Shown here in pieces: positions 27,464 through 35,576 of a DNA stretch of 64,000 nucleotides; the stretch's first letter is position 1, and the number at the start of each line of letters is the position of its first letter. The stretch is taken from positions 434,001-498,000 of the forward strand of contig NZ_QUEE01000002.1 in the NCBI RefSeq assembly GCF_003477885.1. Reading direction: 5' to 3'. The notes under the pieces were generated by a model, which saw only the letters and a list, made by a program, of their open reading frames with translations, was not told the origin of the DNA and searched no databases. The position numbers and the translations under genes were made by a program. Source of the DNA: Lachnotalea sp. AF33-28 (GTDB lineage: Bacteria > Bacillota > Clostridia > Lachnospirales > Lachnospiraceae).

Positions 27464-30365
27464 TTGTGTGATGCTGTACCGGGAAAGCATGAAAGCCGTG
27501 AGTGCTGAGAACGTGGAGGGAAACATATTGGAACTGTGTGAAATGTATCTGAAATCAGGACTGCCCGGATATTTCGTATCCGCCCCGACAGAGGAAAAAG
27601 AAGGGATGATCAGTGAGAGGCTTCTGTATACCCAGGCAAACGGACGCGTACTGCTTGGACAGGATACCCTGGGCCGGCTGCATTTTATATCTCTGCCCAG
27701 CGAATATGATTATCCATTGCCGGTAAACCATACGGATGCGTCCCGGCATCTCGTGGCCGGCGCAGGCATGTACCGCCAGAATGATTGCGGTCTTTTACCG
27801 GGCAGGTTTAGCTATTCATTGGAATTGGAGTCAGGGCATAGGGAAATGGCGGATGAAAACAGTCTGTCCTTTTATCAGAATGATTTTCTTCCTGTAACCA
27901 GAACGGTATACGGGGATCTGGAACTGATGGTGTCTTCCTTTGCACCGGTGAATGAGAATGCGTTTCCAACAGGTGAGGATGACAATTCAGTTTGGGGGCC
28001 TTCCGGATGCTTTTATACGTTGTCCGCATATAACCGAAGCAAAAAAAGCGTAAGGGGACGCCTTGTGCTTAAGCTTCAGAATGGCCTTCTGATCGGACGG
28101 GAAGACAGACGGCAGCCGGATAAAGCGGCGGCCATGCATTGTGACGGGACAGGAGAACATCTGATCTGGCTTGCACATCCGGAGCTGTATGCTGCCATAG
28201 AGATGTGCGGCGGCAGGACCGCAGAGGATTTCGGAGAAAGCCCGGATGAAATAAAGGAAAGGCGATGTGAAGCGGCCTTCGAGCTGGAGCCCGGCGTCAG
28301 CAAGGAATTTCATACATTCATTGTGCTTGGACACAGCCCGGGTGAATGCAGGGAACAGCTGGCACAATTGTATGCAAAGACGGTGGGGCAGTGGCGTGAG
28401 ATTGCTCTTGCTTTCTGGGATACAGCGCTTAGTGCTGTCCGCCCAAAGCTGCCGGAACCGGCAAAGCTTACTGGAAAAACGGCAGAATTTGCTGTGAGAT
28501 GTCTGATTGACAATTTCAATTGCATCCAGACGAACAGAGCAGGTGAAATTATTGTGCACTGGCAGGGCGCACCGGCCCATTACCGTGGAAGAATGTGGGG
28601 AATCGACATGGAACCCACCATGGTAAGCCTTCTTTTCGTGTTTCCGCAGCTCGGCGGCAGGATGATCCGCTACGCCCTGAAAGGATGTCTGCCGATGGGA
28701 AGTACGTATCCGGATCATTCTGTTCCGATCATGCTGGCGCCGATCATTTTAGCCGGGAAATATCTGGAGCTCACCGGAGATGTGGCATGGTTCCGGAAAT
28801 ATTCGGAGGTCTGCTGCGGACTGAAGCGGCTGTACCGGAAGCTGCGGGAACTGAAGCCACAGGACAGCTGTCTGCTGCCGAGCAGGTATTCCAGCGACGG
28901 AAAGGTGAACCGCCGTTATGATTTTGGAGTAAACGTAAAAGCAGCATATGCGCTGTCACTCTATGCGAAGCTGTTACATGCATTGGGAGAAGAAGGTGGC
29001 GAAGCGCAAATATGGGGGGAAGAGATAAGATCCTCGTTGCAGGTTATGGCGGTGAAAGGCCCGTTTGGACCGCAGATCAGCGGAGGGACCAACCTGGGGG
29101 AACAGAGTGATTTCTACATTAAGGAGGACATCCCTTATTATGACGGCGAGGATACAGCATCGGCTATGGCCGGAGTATACGGCATTCTTCCTTATAATAA
29201 TAATCTATGGGAAAATTACCGGATCTTTGCACAGTCTCTATGGCTGACAAACTATGAGCCGGAGACCGGGGGAATCCGATGGTACCCATGGGGAGGCAAC
29301 GTCGACGGCACCTCCTATGTCAGCAGGATTATATCGACCCGGCAGAAAAAAGAGCAGCTGGAGGGTCTGGACTGTATGTTTAGCTGCGCAGTGGCCGAAA
29401 ATGGCTCTCTGTACTGGTGGCCCATGGGAACGGATCATGTGAGGAAGGCCACAAGATGCAGTCAGGGTCAGGGCTTTTTTCTGTGGAATTATCTGGAGAG
29501 CTGGCTGGGAATCCGTGTGGATGCTGCCAAACGGTGTATGTATCTGAAACCGTGTGGAATTTACGACAATATTCGCATCACAGACGGACAGTTAGGCGCT
29601 TTTCGTTTTTCACTGGAATATGACAGAAACGGCAGCACGCTGAGTTTCAGGTTCCAAAATTTGTTAAGCTATGAAATTATGCTGATGATCGCCGGAGAGC
29701 ATGAAACATCCATTCCGGTCCCCTCTAAGGAAACAGTAGAAGGGACAGTGAAAAGCTTCCCTGAAGCTTGTGAGGATCTGCAGAGGAAAATCGTGTACAA
29801 AGAAGCTGAACTGGCAGGCATAGAAGGTGTGGCTCTGACCAGTTACGGAAACCGGCTGTCAATACGGGAAAACTGTGGCTATTGCTGCGCACAGCTGCCG
29901 TTTGTGCTGTGCAACGGCAGCGGGGCAGCCTTAGAAGAGATCCGATACGAACTTTCAGTGCCGTCCGGAAGAAAAATAATGAAAAAGCAAGAGAGTCTCT
30001 GGGATGATAATTTTTCTTTCCTTAAGTCATCCCTACAGACTGGACATATAAAGAGCGTTCTGGATGGCCGAAGGCAAACGCTGCATTTCTGGATGGAATT
30101 ACTTCCAGGAGAAAAGGAAGTATGGATAACGCCGATTGCATTATCGTTTTGCAGTATGGAGAAAGGAATTGCGGAAAGAACCGTCCATATCTGCAAGTAT
30201 GGTTGCCACGAGTACCATTTGGAGGAATCTGTTTGTCTGCGGCTGATCTGGCGTCAGAACGGTCAGGAAATGCAACGGCAGCTGATACTGCCGATTCGAT
30301 ATGATGAACCGAAAGAATATAAGCGGATAACAAGAGAGGTGTTTGGAACGCTGGAAGAAGCTTAA
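27438..30365 (+). CDS. Large six-hairpin-glycosidase-like protein
   Basis: About 975 aa. Starts GTG 27438, GTG 27468 and ATG 27471 are all weak. An N-terminal beta-rich region (to about 340) is followed by a helical barrel-like region (about 350-730) with GAPAHYRGRMWGIDMEPTMV, YLKPCGIYDN and a CSQGQGFFLWNYLESWLG block, and a C-terminal beta region. This layout resembles six-hairpin glycosidases. No signal peptide is present, so it acts in the cytoplasm on imported sugar. It lies between the importer and uxuAB, so an oligosaccharide with uronic acid is the probable substrate (inference). The upstream element may reduce its transcription. Confidence 0.6.
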   Translation: MLRLDSSANCVMLYRESMKAVSAENVEGNILELCEMYLKSGLPGYFVSAPTEEKEGMISERLLYTQANGRVLLGQDTLGRLHFISLPSEYDYPLPVNHTDASRHLVAGAGMYRQNDCGLLPGRFSYSLELESGHREMADENSLSFYQNDFLPVTRTVYGDLELMVSSFAPVNENAFPTGEDDNSVWGPSGCFYTLSAYNRSKKSVRGRLVLKLQNGLLIGREDRRQPDKAAAMHCDGTGEHLIWLAHPELYAAIEMCGGRTAEDFGESPDEIKERRCEAAFELEPGVSKEFHTFIVLGHSPGECREQLAQLYAKTVGQWREIALAFWDTALSAVRPKLPEPAKLTGKTAEFAVRCLIDNFNCIQTNRAGEIIVHWQGAPAHYRGRMWGIDMEPTMVSLLFVFPQLGGRMIRYALKGCLPMGSTYPDHSVPIMLAPIILAGKYLELTGDVAWFRKYSEVCCGLKRLYRKLRELKPQDSCLLPSRYSSDGKVNRRYDFGVNVKAAYALSLYAKLLHALGEEGGEAQIWGEEIRSSLQVMAVKGPFGPQISGGTNLGEQSDFYIKEDIPYYDGEDTASAMAGVYGILPYNNNLWENYRIFAQSLWLTNYEPETGGIRWYPWGGNVDGTSYVSRIISTRQKKEQLEGLDCMFSCAVAENGSLYWWPMGTDHVRKATRCSQGQGFFLWNYLESWLGIRVDAAKRCMYLKPCGIYDNIRITDGQLGAFRFSLEYDRNGSTLSFRFQNLLSYEIMLMIAGEHETSIPVPSKETVEGTVKSFPEACEDLQRKIVYKEAELAGIEGVALTSYGNRLSIRENCGYCCAQLPFVLCNGSGAALEEIRYELSVPSGRKIMKKQESLWDDNFSFLKSSLQTGHIKSVLDGRRQTLHFWMELLPGEKEVWITPIALSFCSMEKGIAERTVHICKYGCHEYHLEESVCLRLIWRQNGQEMQRQLILPIRYDEPKEYKRITREVFGTLEEA

Positions 30366-30370
30366 TGCAG

Positions 30371-30417
30371 AATCAGCCTGTGCCAGACTGAAATGGCCTG
30401 ACACAAGCTGATTTTTT
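30371..30417. terminator. Bidirectional terminator between convergent genes
   Basis: The stem AATCAGCCTGTGCCAG / CTGACACAAGCTGATT (wobbles only) is followed by TTTTT on the plus strand and has an A-run on the other side further upstream. It separates the glycosidase-like gene from uxuB. Confidence 0.85.
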
Positions 30418-30428
30418 GTATTTTACTG

Positions 30429-32039
30429 TTAAGCCAGATGTTTTTCCAGTGTGGCGGCAACCGCACCGTTTCCGGCGGTCAGTTCTTTAAAGTAGGATTT
30501 CACTAAATCAGCCAATCCCGCTTCAAACAGATCCACGCCGAAGATTCTGCTGTCGCGCAGCAATTCATCCAGACAGGACAGATCCGCGTCAGGATCGCCC
30601 AGACGGATGCCGGCGATGCAGGGACGCACGGTTTCCAAAAGGGGATCGGGGCTTAAAGTAAATTCCTTTCCGCAATCGTCCACCGCCATCAGATAGCGGA
30701 GCCAGCCCGCAAATACCAGCGGAATCATCTTCAGATTCTTTACATCCAGGTCAGGATTTGCCTGATAGGCTTTGATGGTTTCACCGAAACGGATCGCCAG
30801 CTTCTGTGAAGTATCGGTTGCGATGCGCTGGGGAGAATCCGGCATAAACGGGTTGGGGATGCGGATGCCCAGCACTTCGTCGATGAAGCTCCTGGGCCGG
30901 ATGATACCGGGATCCACCACCACGGGGAGGCCTTCCTCATATCCGATGATTTCCACCAGCTTTTTAAGCAGAGGATTTTTCATCTCATCGCAGATCAGAT
31001 GATAATCCAGGAGGCATCCGTAGATGGCCAGCGCGGTGTGCAGAGGATTTAAGCAGGTGCATACCTTCATCTTCTCCACCTTGTCCACGGTCTCTCTGTC
31101 GGTGAAGATGATTCCGCCCTTCTCAAGCGCTGGCCTGCCGTTCGGGAAATCGTCCTCGATCACCAGATACTCGCATTCTTCTGCGTTAACAAAGGGAGCC
31201 ACATAGGTATTTTTGCTGGTCACAACCGGATCAAGACCATCTATACTGTCCTTTTTCAGGAGTTCCTGGACGGTCGGGTCCGGCCTGGGGGTGATCTTGT
31301 CAATCATGGTCCAGGGAAAGGAAACTGCCTTTGAGTCCACATAATCGCAGAAGCCTTCCTCCGCCAGCCCCCTTTTGCACCATGCGCGAGCGAATTCGCT
31401 GACAGCGTGGCAGAGCTTGTCACCGTTGTGGGAACAGTTGTCCATGCTCACCAGGGCGATGGGCAGGCGGCCGTTTTTATACCTTTCATAGATCAGGGAA
31501 ACCACCTTGCCCAGATAGCTCTCCGGTTTTGCCGGTCCGGCCTCATAGTCGGCGGCCACCAAAGGAAGCAGGCCGCCTTTGCCGTCGGTCAGGCTGTAGC
31601 CCTTTTCCGTGATGGTGAAGCTGGCCATCTGCAGGGAGGGGGAGCAAAAGATTCCCTTCAGTCGGCTGTACTCTGCTTCATCCTGGCTGTCCAGTATCAG
31701 CGATTCCACAATGGAGCCCACCACCGTTTTTTCAATGCTTCCGTCCGCCTTGAGCGTGACCAGGATGCCCAGATTGTCATGGGGGCGGTACATCTTGTCA
31801 ATGATCTCATAATCGTAGCCCTCAGCGGCGATGAGCCCAGTGGACAGCACGCCTTCCTCTATGAGCTTCTGTGCCACATTGGCCTGAAAGGCGCGGAAGA
31901 TATTGCCGGCGCCGAAATGAATCCACTGCGGGTTTTTCATTGTATTTTCAAGCACTGCTTCACGGTCAAAATCCGGCAGTTCATAGCCGGCCTGCTGCCA
32001 GCTCTCTCTGTCCAGTAACCCCTGATTTGTCAATTCCAT
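30429..32039 (-). CDS. uxuB: D-fructuronate reductase (D-mannonate oxidoreductase)
   Basis: 536 aa. It belongs to the polyol-specific long-chain dehydrogenases: N-terminal Rossmann motif IHFGAGNIFRAF (about 40-51), and the catalytic K-x5-N-x2-H signature KVCTCLNPLH (about 320). It reduces D-fructuronate to D-mannonate with NADH in glucuronate catabolism. GAAAGGAAG lies before ATG 32039. It is downstream of uxuA by 26 nt, so they form one operon and catalyse consecutive steps. The substrate could be another hexuronate or mannitol-type polyol, but linkage to uxuA settles it well. Confidence 0.9.
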   Translation of the reverse strand: MELTNQGLLDRESWQQAGYELPDFDREAVLENTMKNPQWIHFGAGNIFRAFQANVAQKLIEEGVLSTGLIAAEGYDYEIIDKMYRPHDNLGILVTLKADGSIEKTVVGSIVESLILDSQDEAEYSRLKGIFCSPSLQMASFTITEKGYSLTDGKGGLLPLVAADYEAGPAKPESYLGKVVSLIYERYKNGRLPIALVSMDNCSHNGDKLCHAVSEFARAWCKRGLAEEGFCDYVDSKAVSFPWTMIDKITPRPDPTVQELLKKDSIDGLDPVVTSKNTYVAPFVNAEECEYLVIEDDFPNGRPALEKGGIIFTDRETVDKVEKMKVCTCLNPLHTALAIYGCLLDYHLICDEMKNPLLKKLVEIIGYEEGLPVVVDPGIIRPRSFIDEVLGIRIPNPFMPDSPQRIATDTSQKLAIRFGETIKAYQANPDLDVKNLKMIPLVFAGWLRYLMAVDDCGKEFTLSPDPLLETVRPCIAGIRLGDPDADLSCLDELLRDSRIFGVDLFEAGLADLVKSYFKELTAGNGAVAATLEKHLA

Positions 32040-32065
32040 ACGATTTAACTTCCTTTCCGGTATTT

Positions 32066-33133
32066 TTACCTATGGCTTTTTACAATCGCTTCCCACAGCC
32101 CGTTTAAATAGGCCGCACCCAGCGCCCTGTCATAAAGGCCGTATCCGGGCATGGCAACTTCATCCCAGATCATGCGCCCGTGATCCGGACGGATCGGTCC
32201 ATTAAAACCGATGTCATACAGCGCCAGCATGATTTCATACATATCAAAGCTGCCGTCGGAAGAGAGGTGTGCGGACTCTTCAAAATCCGTAGGGGTGTTG
32301 AATTTCAGATTGCGCACATGGGCAAAATGGATTCTTCCTTTCAGGGAACGGATCATATCCGGCAGGTCGTTTTCCAGATTGGTGCCGTAGGATCCGGAAC
32401 AGAAGGTAACGCCGTTGTGCGGATTATCCACCATCTTCATCATGCGCAGTATGTTTTCTTTATTGATGATGATGCGGGGCAGCCCGAACACGCTCCAGGC
32501 AGGATCATCGGGATGGATCGCCATATTGATATCGTATTTGTCACATACAGGCATGATCCGTTCCAGGAAATATTTCAGGTTGGCGAACAGCTTTTCGTCA
32601 TCCACATCCTTATACATCGCGAACAGATCCTTGATTTTTGCCATCCGCTCCGGTTCCCAGCCGGGCAGAATCGATCCGTTGGAATCCGCTTCGATGGATG
32701 CGAACATGTCTTCCGGATTCAGTTTATCCACCGCTTCCTGGGTGTAAGCGAGCACGGTGGAACCGTCCGGGCGGACCCTGGCCAGTTCCGTGCGTGTCCA
32801 GTCAAATACCGGCATGAAATTATAGCAGACCATATGGATATCCGCCTGTCCCAGGCGCTCCAGCGTGGTGATGTAGTTGTCGATATACTGTTCCCTGTCG
32901 GGAGAACCCACCTTGATCGCGTCGTGGATATTGACGCTTTCAATCCCCAGCAGTTTTAACCCGGCGTCTTCAATTTCGTTCTTTAAAGCCAGGATCTTGT
33001 CCGTCTCCCAGGCTTCTCCGGGCACGGAATCATAGAGCGTGGAGATAACGCCGGTCACGCCCGGGATCTGGCGGATCTGTTTTAAGGTCACCGTGTCAAA
33101 TTTGCGGCCGTACCATCTTAAGGTCATGTCCAT
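32066..33133 (-). CDS. uxuA: D-mannonate dehydratase
   Basis: 355 aa, family length. Characteristic blocks: MTLRWYGRKFDTVTLKQIRQ at the N-terminus, NMAIHPDDPAWSVFGLPRI, VTFCSGSYG and HFAHVRNLK (metal-binding histidines), RPDHGRMIW near the end. It converts D-mannonate to 2-keto-3-deoxygluconate. AAGAGG precedes ATG 33133. The uxaC, kdgK and kdgA genes for neighbouring steps are not in the window. Its promoter has a dyad in the -10/-35 spacer, next to the divergent AraC gene. Confidence 0.95.
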   Translation of the reverse strand: MDMTLRWYGRKFDTVTLKQIRQIPGVTGVISTLYDSVPGEAWETDKILALKNEIEDAGLKLLGIESVNIHDAIKVGSPDREQYIDNYITTLERLGQADIHMVCYNFMPVFDWTRTELARVRPDGSTVLAYTQEAVDKLNPEDMFASIEADSNGSILPGWEPERMAKIKDLFAMYKDVDDEKLFANLKYFLERIMPVCDKYDINMAIHPDDPAWSVFGLPRIIINKENILRMMKMVDNPHNGVTFCSGSYGTNLENDLPDMIRSLKGRIHFAHVRNLKFNTPTDFEESAHLSSDGSFDMYEIMLALYDIGFNGPIRPDHGRMIWDEVAMPGYGLYDRALGAAYLNGLWEAIVKSHR

Positions 33134-33192
33134 AATAAAATACCTCTTTTCCTAAAATATTAAATCGCTATTGCCAAATTTCATATGAGACT

Positions 33193-33263
33193 ATTATAAT
33201 ATAGTTGCATATGCTTGAAAAGTTTTTAAATTGCTGTATATATTGCAAAAATTGCGCATATGC
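33193..33263. promoter_or_regulatory. uxuA promoter with paired GCATATGC operators
   Basis: On the minus strand, -10 TATAAT (33193-33198) and -35 TTTTCA (33216-33221) have a 17-nt spacer. The palindrome GCATATGC occurs at 33207-33214, inside this spacer, and again at 33256-33263, about 49 nt apart. The site should bind a regulator, probably the divergent AraC protein. Confidence 0.65.
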
Positions 33264-33336
33264 CACATCGTTCCACTAATGTTAGGGTACCGGAAAATTG
33301 GGATTTTATACTTTAAAGGAAAGGACAGCACAGCAT

Positions 33337-34236
33337 ATGAGCAAAAATTTTACCAAATATATGTTGCCGGAGGATGAACGGCAGTATATGCTGGACGACC
33401 AGTTTGAGATATACGAAAAACACGGCGCGCCCATCGGAGCTACAGGCATACATACGCATAATTTTTATGAACTGATCTATGTGATGGAAGGGGAGTTCTC
33501 CAGTTTTATTGAGAATTCTACTTATAATCTGAAAAAGGGGGATTTTCTGCTGATCGATCAGAATGTCATGCACCGCTATCATTATGTGGAGAAGAAGCAT
33601 GATCATTCCCGGAGAATTGTGCTGTGGATGAAAAGGGATATGTTAAGGCAGATGTCATCGGAGGATGTGGATTTAAGCAGATGCTTCACAGAGAAGGGCA
33701 GCGGTGCGTATCATTTTCCGATTTACTATGAAGAGATGCTGCGCGGCATGCTGATGAAAATCGCGCTGGCGGATTCGCCGGAACTGATGCATATCAAGGG
33801 GAAAAAGCTGCTGGATAAATCTTATCTCACCCTGTTTTTTGTGTATCTGAATGAGCTTTGCTGCCGGGAAGAATTTTATTTTTCCGAGGAGGAACTGGTG
33901 AGCCACCCGCTTGTGAAGGAGGTTTCGGACTACGTGGATTGTCACGTCGAAGAAACTATTTCGGTCGATCAGCTCGCCTGTCATGTGAATATGAGCAAGT
34001 ATCATTTCCTTCGCAGATTTAAGGAACTGACCGGCATGACGGTCCACAGCTTCATCAATAACAAGCGCCTGATCCTGGCCTGTGAAAAGATCCGCAGGAA
34101 CTGTCCGATCACGCAGGCCTATCAGAGCGCAGGATTCACAGATTATTCTTCCTTTTACCGGAATTTCAGGAGCGTTTATGGGCTCTCACCCAAGGATTAC
34201 CGGAAATATTATATTCACGGTGAAGGAACGGATTAA
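33337..34236 (+). CDS. AraC-family regulator with cupin domain, divergent from uxuA
   Basis: 299 aa from ATG 33337 (AAAGGAAAGGA about 11 nt upstream; an earlier in-frame TTG has none). N-terminal cupin (IHTHNFYELIYVMEGEFSSFI, about 40-60) and C-terminal AraC domain (about 195-295; LACHVNMSKYHFLRRFKELTG and TQAYQSAGFTDYSSFYRNFR). It is divergent from uxuAB with shared dyads between, so a uronate-pathway regulator is the likely role. Its 3' end lies 11 nt from the convergent pflA. Confidence 0.88.
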   Translation: MSKNFTKYMLPEDERQYMLDDQFEIYEKHGAPIGATGIHTHNFYELIYVMEGEFSSFIENSTYNLKKGDFLLIDQNVMHRYHYVEKKHDHSRRIVLWMKRDMLRQMSSEDVDLSRCFTEKGSGAYHFPIYYEEMLRGMLMKIALADSPELMHIKGKKLLDKSYLTLFFVYLNELCCREEFYFSEEELVSHPLVKEVSDYVDCHVEETISVDQLACHVNMSKYHFLRRFKELTGMTVHSFINNKRLILACEKIRRNCPITQAYQSAGFTDYSSFYRNFRSVYGLSPKDYRKYYIHGEGTD

Positions 34237-34271
34237 AAGAGGAACGCTCATCCGCCCTGGCGTGTCTCTTT
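34236..34271 (-). terminator. Terminator-like hairpin over the pflA 3' end
   Basis: AAAGAGGAACGC and GCGTGTCTCTTT form a 12-bp stem with one mismatch and one wobble. On the minus strand it is followed by TTTTAAT. It includes the last pflA codons, so it probably ends the pfl operon and perhaps the AraC transcript. Confidence 0.5.
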
Positions 34272-34997
34272 AATGCTGCGCAGGATTACCTTTTTTGCGC
34301 GCAGCGCCTCCTCTTTTGGAAGCGCCTCCACGCCCTCAAGCGGATAGGGGATGCCAAGGTTCTGATATTTTACAGCTCCCATGGTGTGGTAGGGGAGCAC
34401 ATCGAGCGCTTTTACGTTGCCAAGGCTGCCGATAAATCTGCCCAGCGCGTTCAAATACTCATCGTGATCGGTGATGCCGGAAACAACGACATGACGGATC
34501 CACACGGGCTTTCCGATTCGGTCCAGATAGCGGGCGAAGGAGAGGATGCGGTTGTTGCTGTGCCCGGTCAGTTTCTTATGACCGTCCGGGTCAATATGCT
34601 TGATATCGAGCAGGATCAGATCCGTGAAGCTCATGAGCTTGTCCAGTTTTTCCATATAGGAGGCATTTGTCTCCTGGAAGGTGATGCCGGAGGTATCGAT
34701 GCAGGTGTGGATGTTTTTCTGTTTCGCCTTTTCAAACAGCTCCAGAAGGAAATCCAGCTGCAGCATGGGTTCTCCGCCGGTGGCGGTGATGCCGCCGGTA
34801 CGGTAATAAGAACGGTTGCGCTCAAATTCGGCAATCAGCTCATCCGCGCTGTATTCTGTACCGAGTCCGGGATCCCAGGTGTCCGGATTGTGACAGTACT
34901 GGCAGCGCATCGGACATCCCTGAAAAAAGATGACAAAACGGATGCCCGGCCCGTCCACGGTTCCAAATGATTCAATAGAATGAATTCGCCCTCTCAT
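34248..34997 (-). CDS. pflA: Pyruvate formate-lyase activating enzyme
   Basis: 249 aa from ATG 34997 (GAGGTGC upstream; GTG 35000 also possible). Radical SAM cluster motif C28-x3-C32-x2-C35 in GCPMRCQYCHNPD, preceded by the PflA opening IHSIESFGTVDGPGIRFV. It makes the glycyl radical on pyruvate formate-lyase, and here its substrate glycine would be on a separate 79-aa protein. It is the last gene of the pfl operon, 60 nt after that protein. Confidence 0.95.
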   Translation of the reverse strand: MRGRIHSIESFGTVDGPGIRFVIFFQGCPMRCQYCHNPDTWDPGLGTEYSADELIAEFERNRSYYRTGGITATGGEPMLQLDFLLELFEKAKQKNIHTCIDTSGITFQETNASYMEKLDKLMSFTDLILLDIKHIDPDGHKKLTGHSNNRILSFARYLDRIGKPVWIRHVVVSGITDHDEYLNALGRFIGSLGNVKALDVLPYHTMGAVKYQNLGIPYPLEGVEALPKEEALRAKKVILRSIKETRQGG

Positions 34998-35057
34998 CAC
35001 TGCACCTCATTTCAAAAGAATCAGGGGCCGCTTACGGCAGCCCCTATTGATTCCTAT

Positions 35058-35297
35058 TCACATGCTTTCGTGGAACGTACGGGCGATGATATCGTCCTGC
35101 TGTTCCTTTGTCAGTTTGATAAAGTTCACCGCGTAGCCGGAAACGCGTACGGTGAGCTGCGGATATTTCTCCGGATGCTTCTGCGCGTCCAGAAGGGTGT
35201 CCCTTGTAAATACATTGACATTCAGGTGATGTCCGCCTTTTTCCGCATATCCATCCAACAAAGCTACCAGATTATCCACCTGCTGTTCGTTTACCAT
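35058..35297 (-). CDS. Free-standing glycyl-radical domain subunit of pyruvate formate-lyase
   Basis: 79 aa from ATG 35297, with GGAGG 8 nt upstream. It matches the last ~80 residues of ordinary PflB from end to end: VALLDGYAEKGGHHLNVNV, then HPEKYPQLTVRVSGYAVNF and the ending QDDIIARTFHESM. G54 in RVSGYA is the radical-bearing glycine. The main PflB in this operon stops before this domain, so the radical site can only come from this protein (or from another locus). It resembles the YfiD/GrcA repair protein and the phage T4 homologue, but here it seems to be an obligatory subunit. Expected to dock on PflB and be activated by PflA. Confidence 0.88.
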   Translation of the reverse strand: MVNEQQVDNLVALLDGYAEKGGHHLNVNVFTRDTLLDAQKHPEKYPQLTVRVSGYAVNFIKLTKEQQDDIIARTFHESM

Positions 35298-35343
35298 AAC
35301 ATATTCCTCCATAAGTTTACTGGCGGGAGACGGCGGGGAAACT

Positions 35344-35565
35344 TTATTCCCCGTCATCGTCGGCATCCAGCCCCTGCATCAGAGTGGGGACCTGGCAGGC
35401 CATTCCCTGCTGGCAGTCGTTGCTCTGGGTTTTTACAACCGTCTTTTCCAAAACGACACCGCCGTCTTCGTGTACCTCAATATTCATGTGGCCGCCGCCG
35501 CTCTGCATAAAATCATCCAGCAGGGCCACAATATCGTCTATTTTTGCATCGTCTTTATCAGCCAT
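35344..35565 (-). CDS. Glycine-less paralogue of the glycyl-radical domain
   Basis: 73 aa, with AAGGGG 7 nt before ATG 35565 and 11 nt after the pflB stop. Residues 8-31 (KIDDIVALLDDFMQSGGGHM and following NIEV) align with residues 6-29 of the adjacent radical subunit. The rest differs: no RVSGY motif, but two cysteines (C51, C57) and an acidic end LDADDDGE. So it is a duplicated N-terminal half of the radical domain that cannot carry the radical. It may occupy the same docking surface on PflB, as an assembly partner, placeholder or inhibitor. I know no described family for it. Confidence 0.75.
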   Translation of the reverse strand: MADKDDAKIDDIVALLDDFMQSGGGHMNIEVHEDGGVVLEKTVVKTQSNDCQQGMACQVPTLMQGLDADDDGE

Positions 35566-35576
35566 CCGTGATCCCC

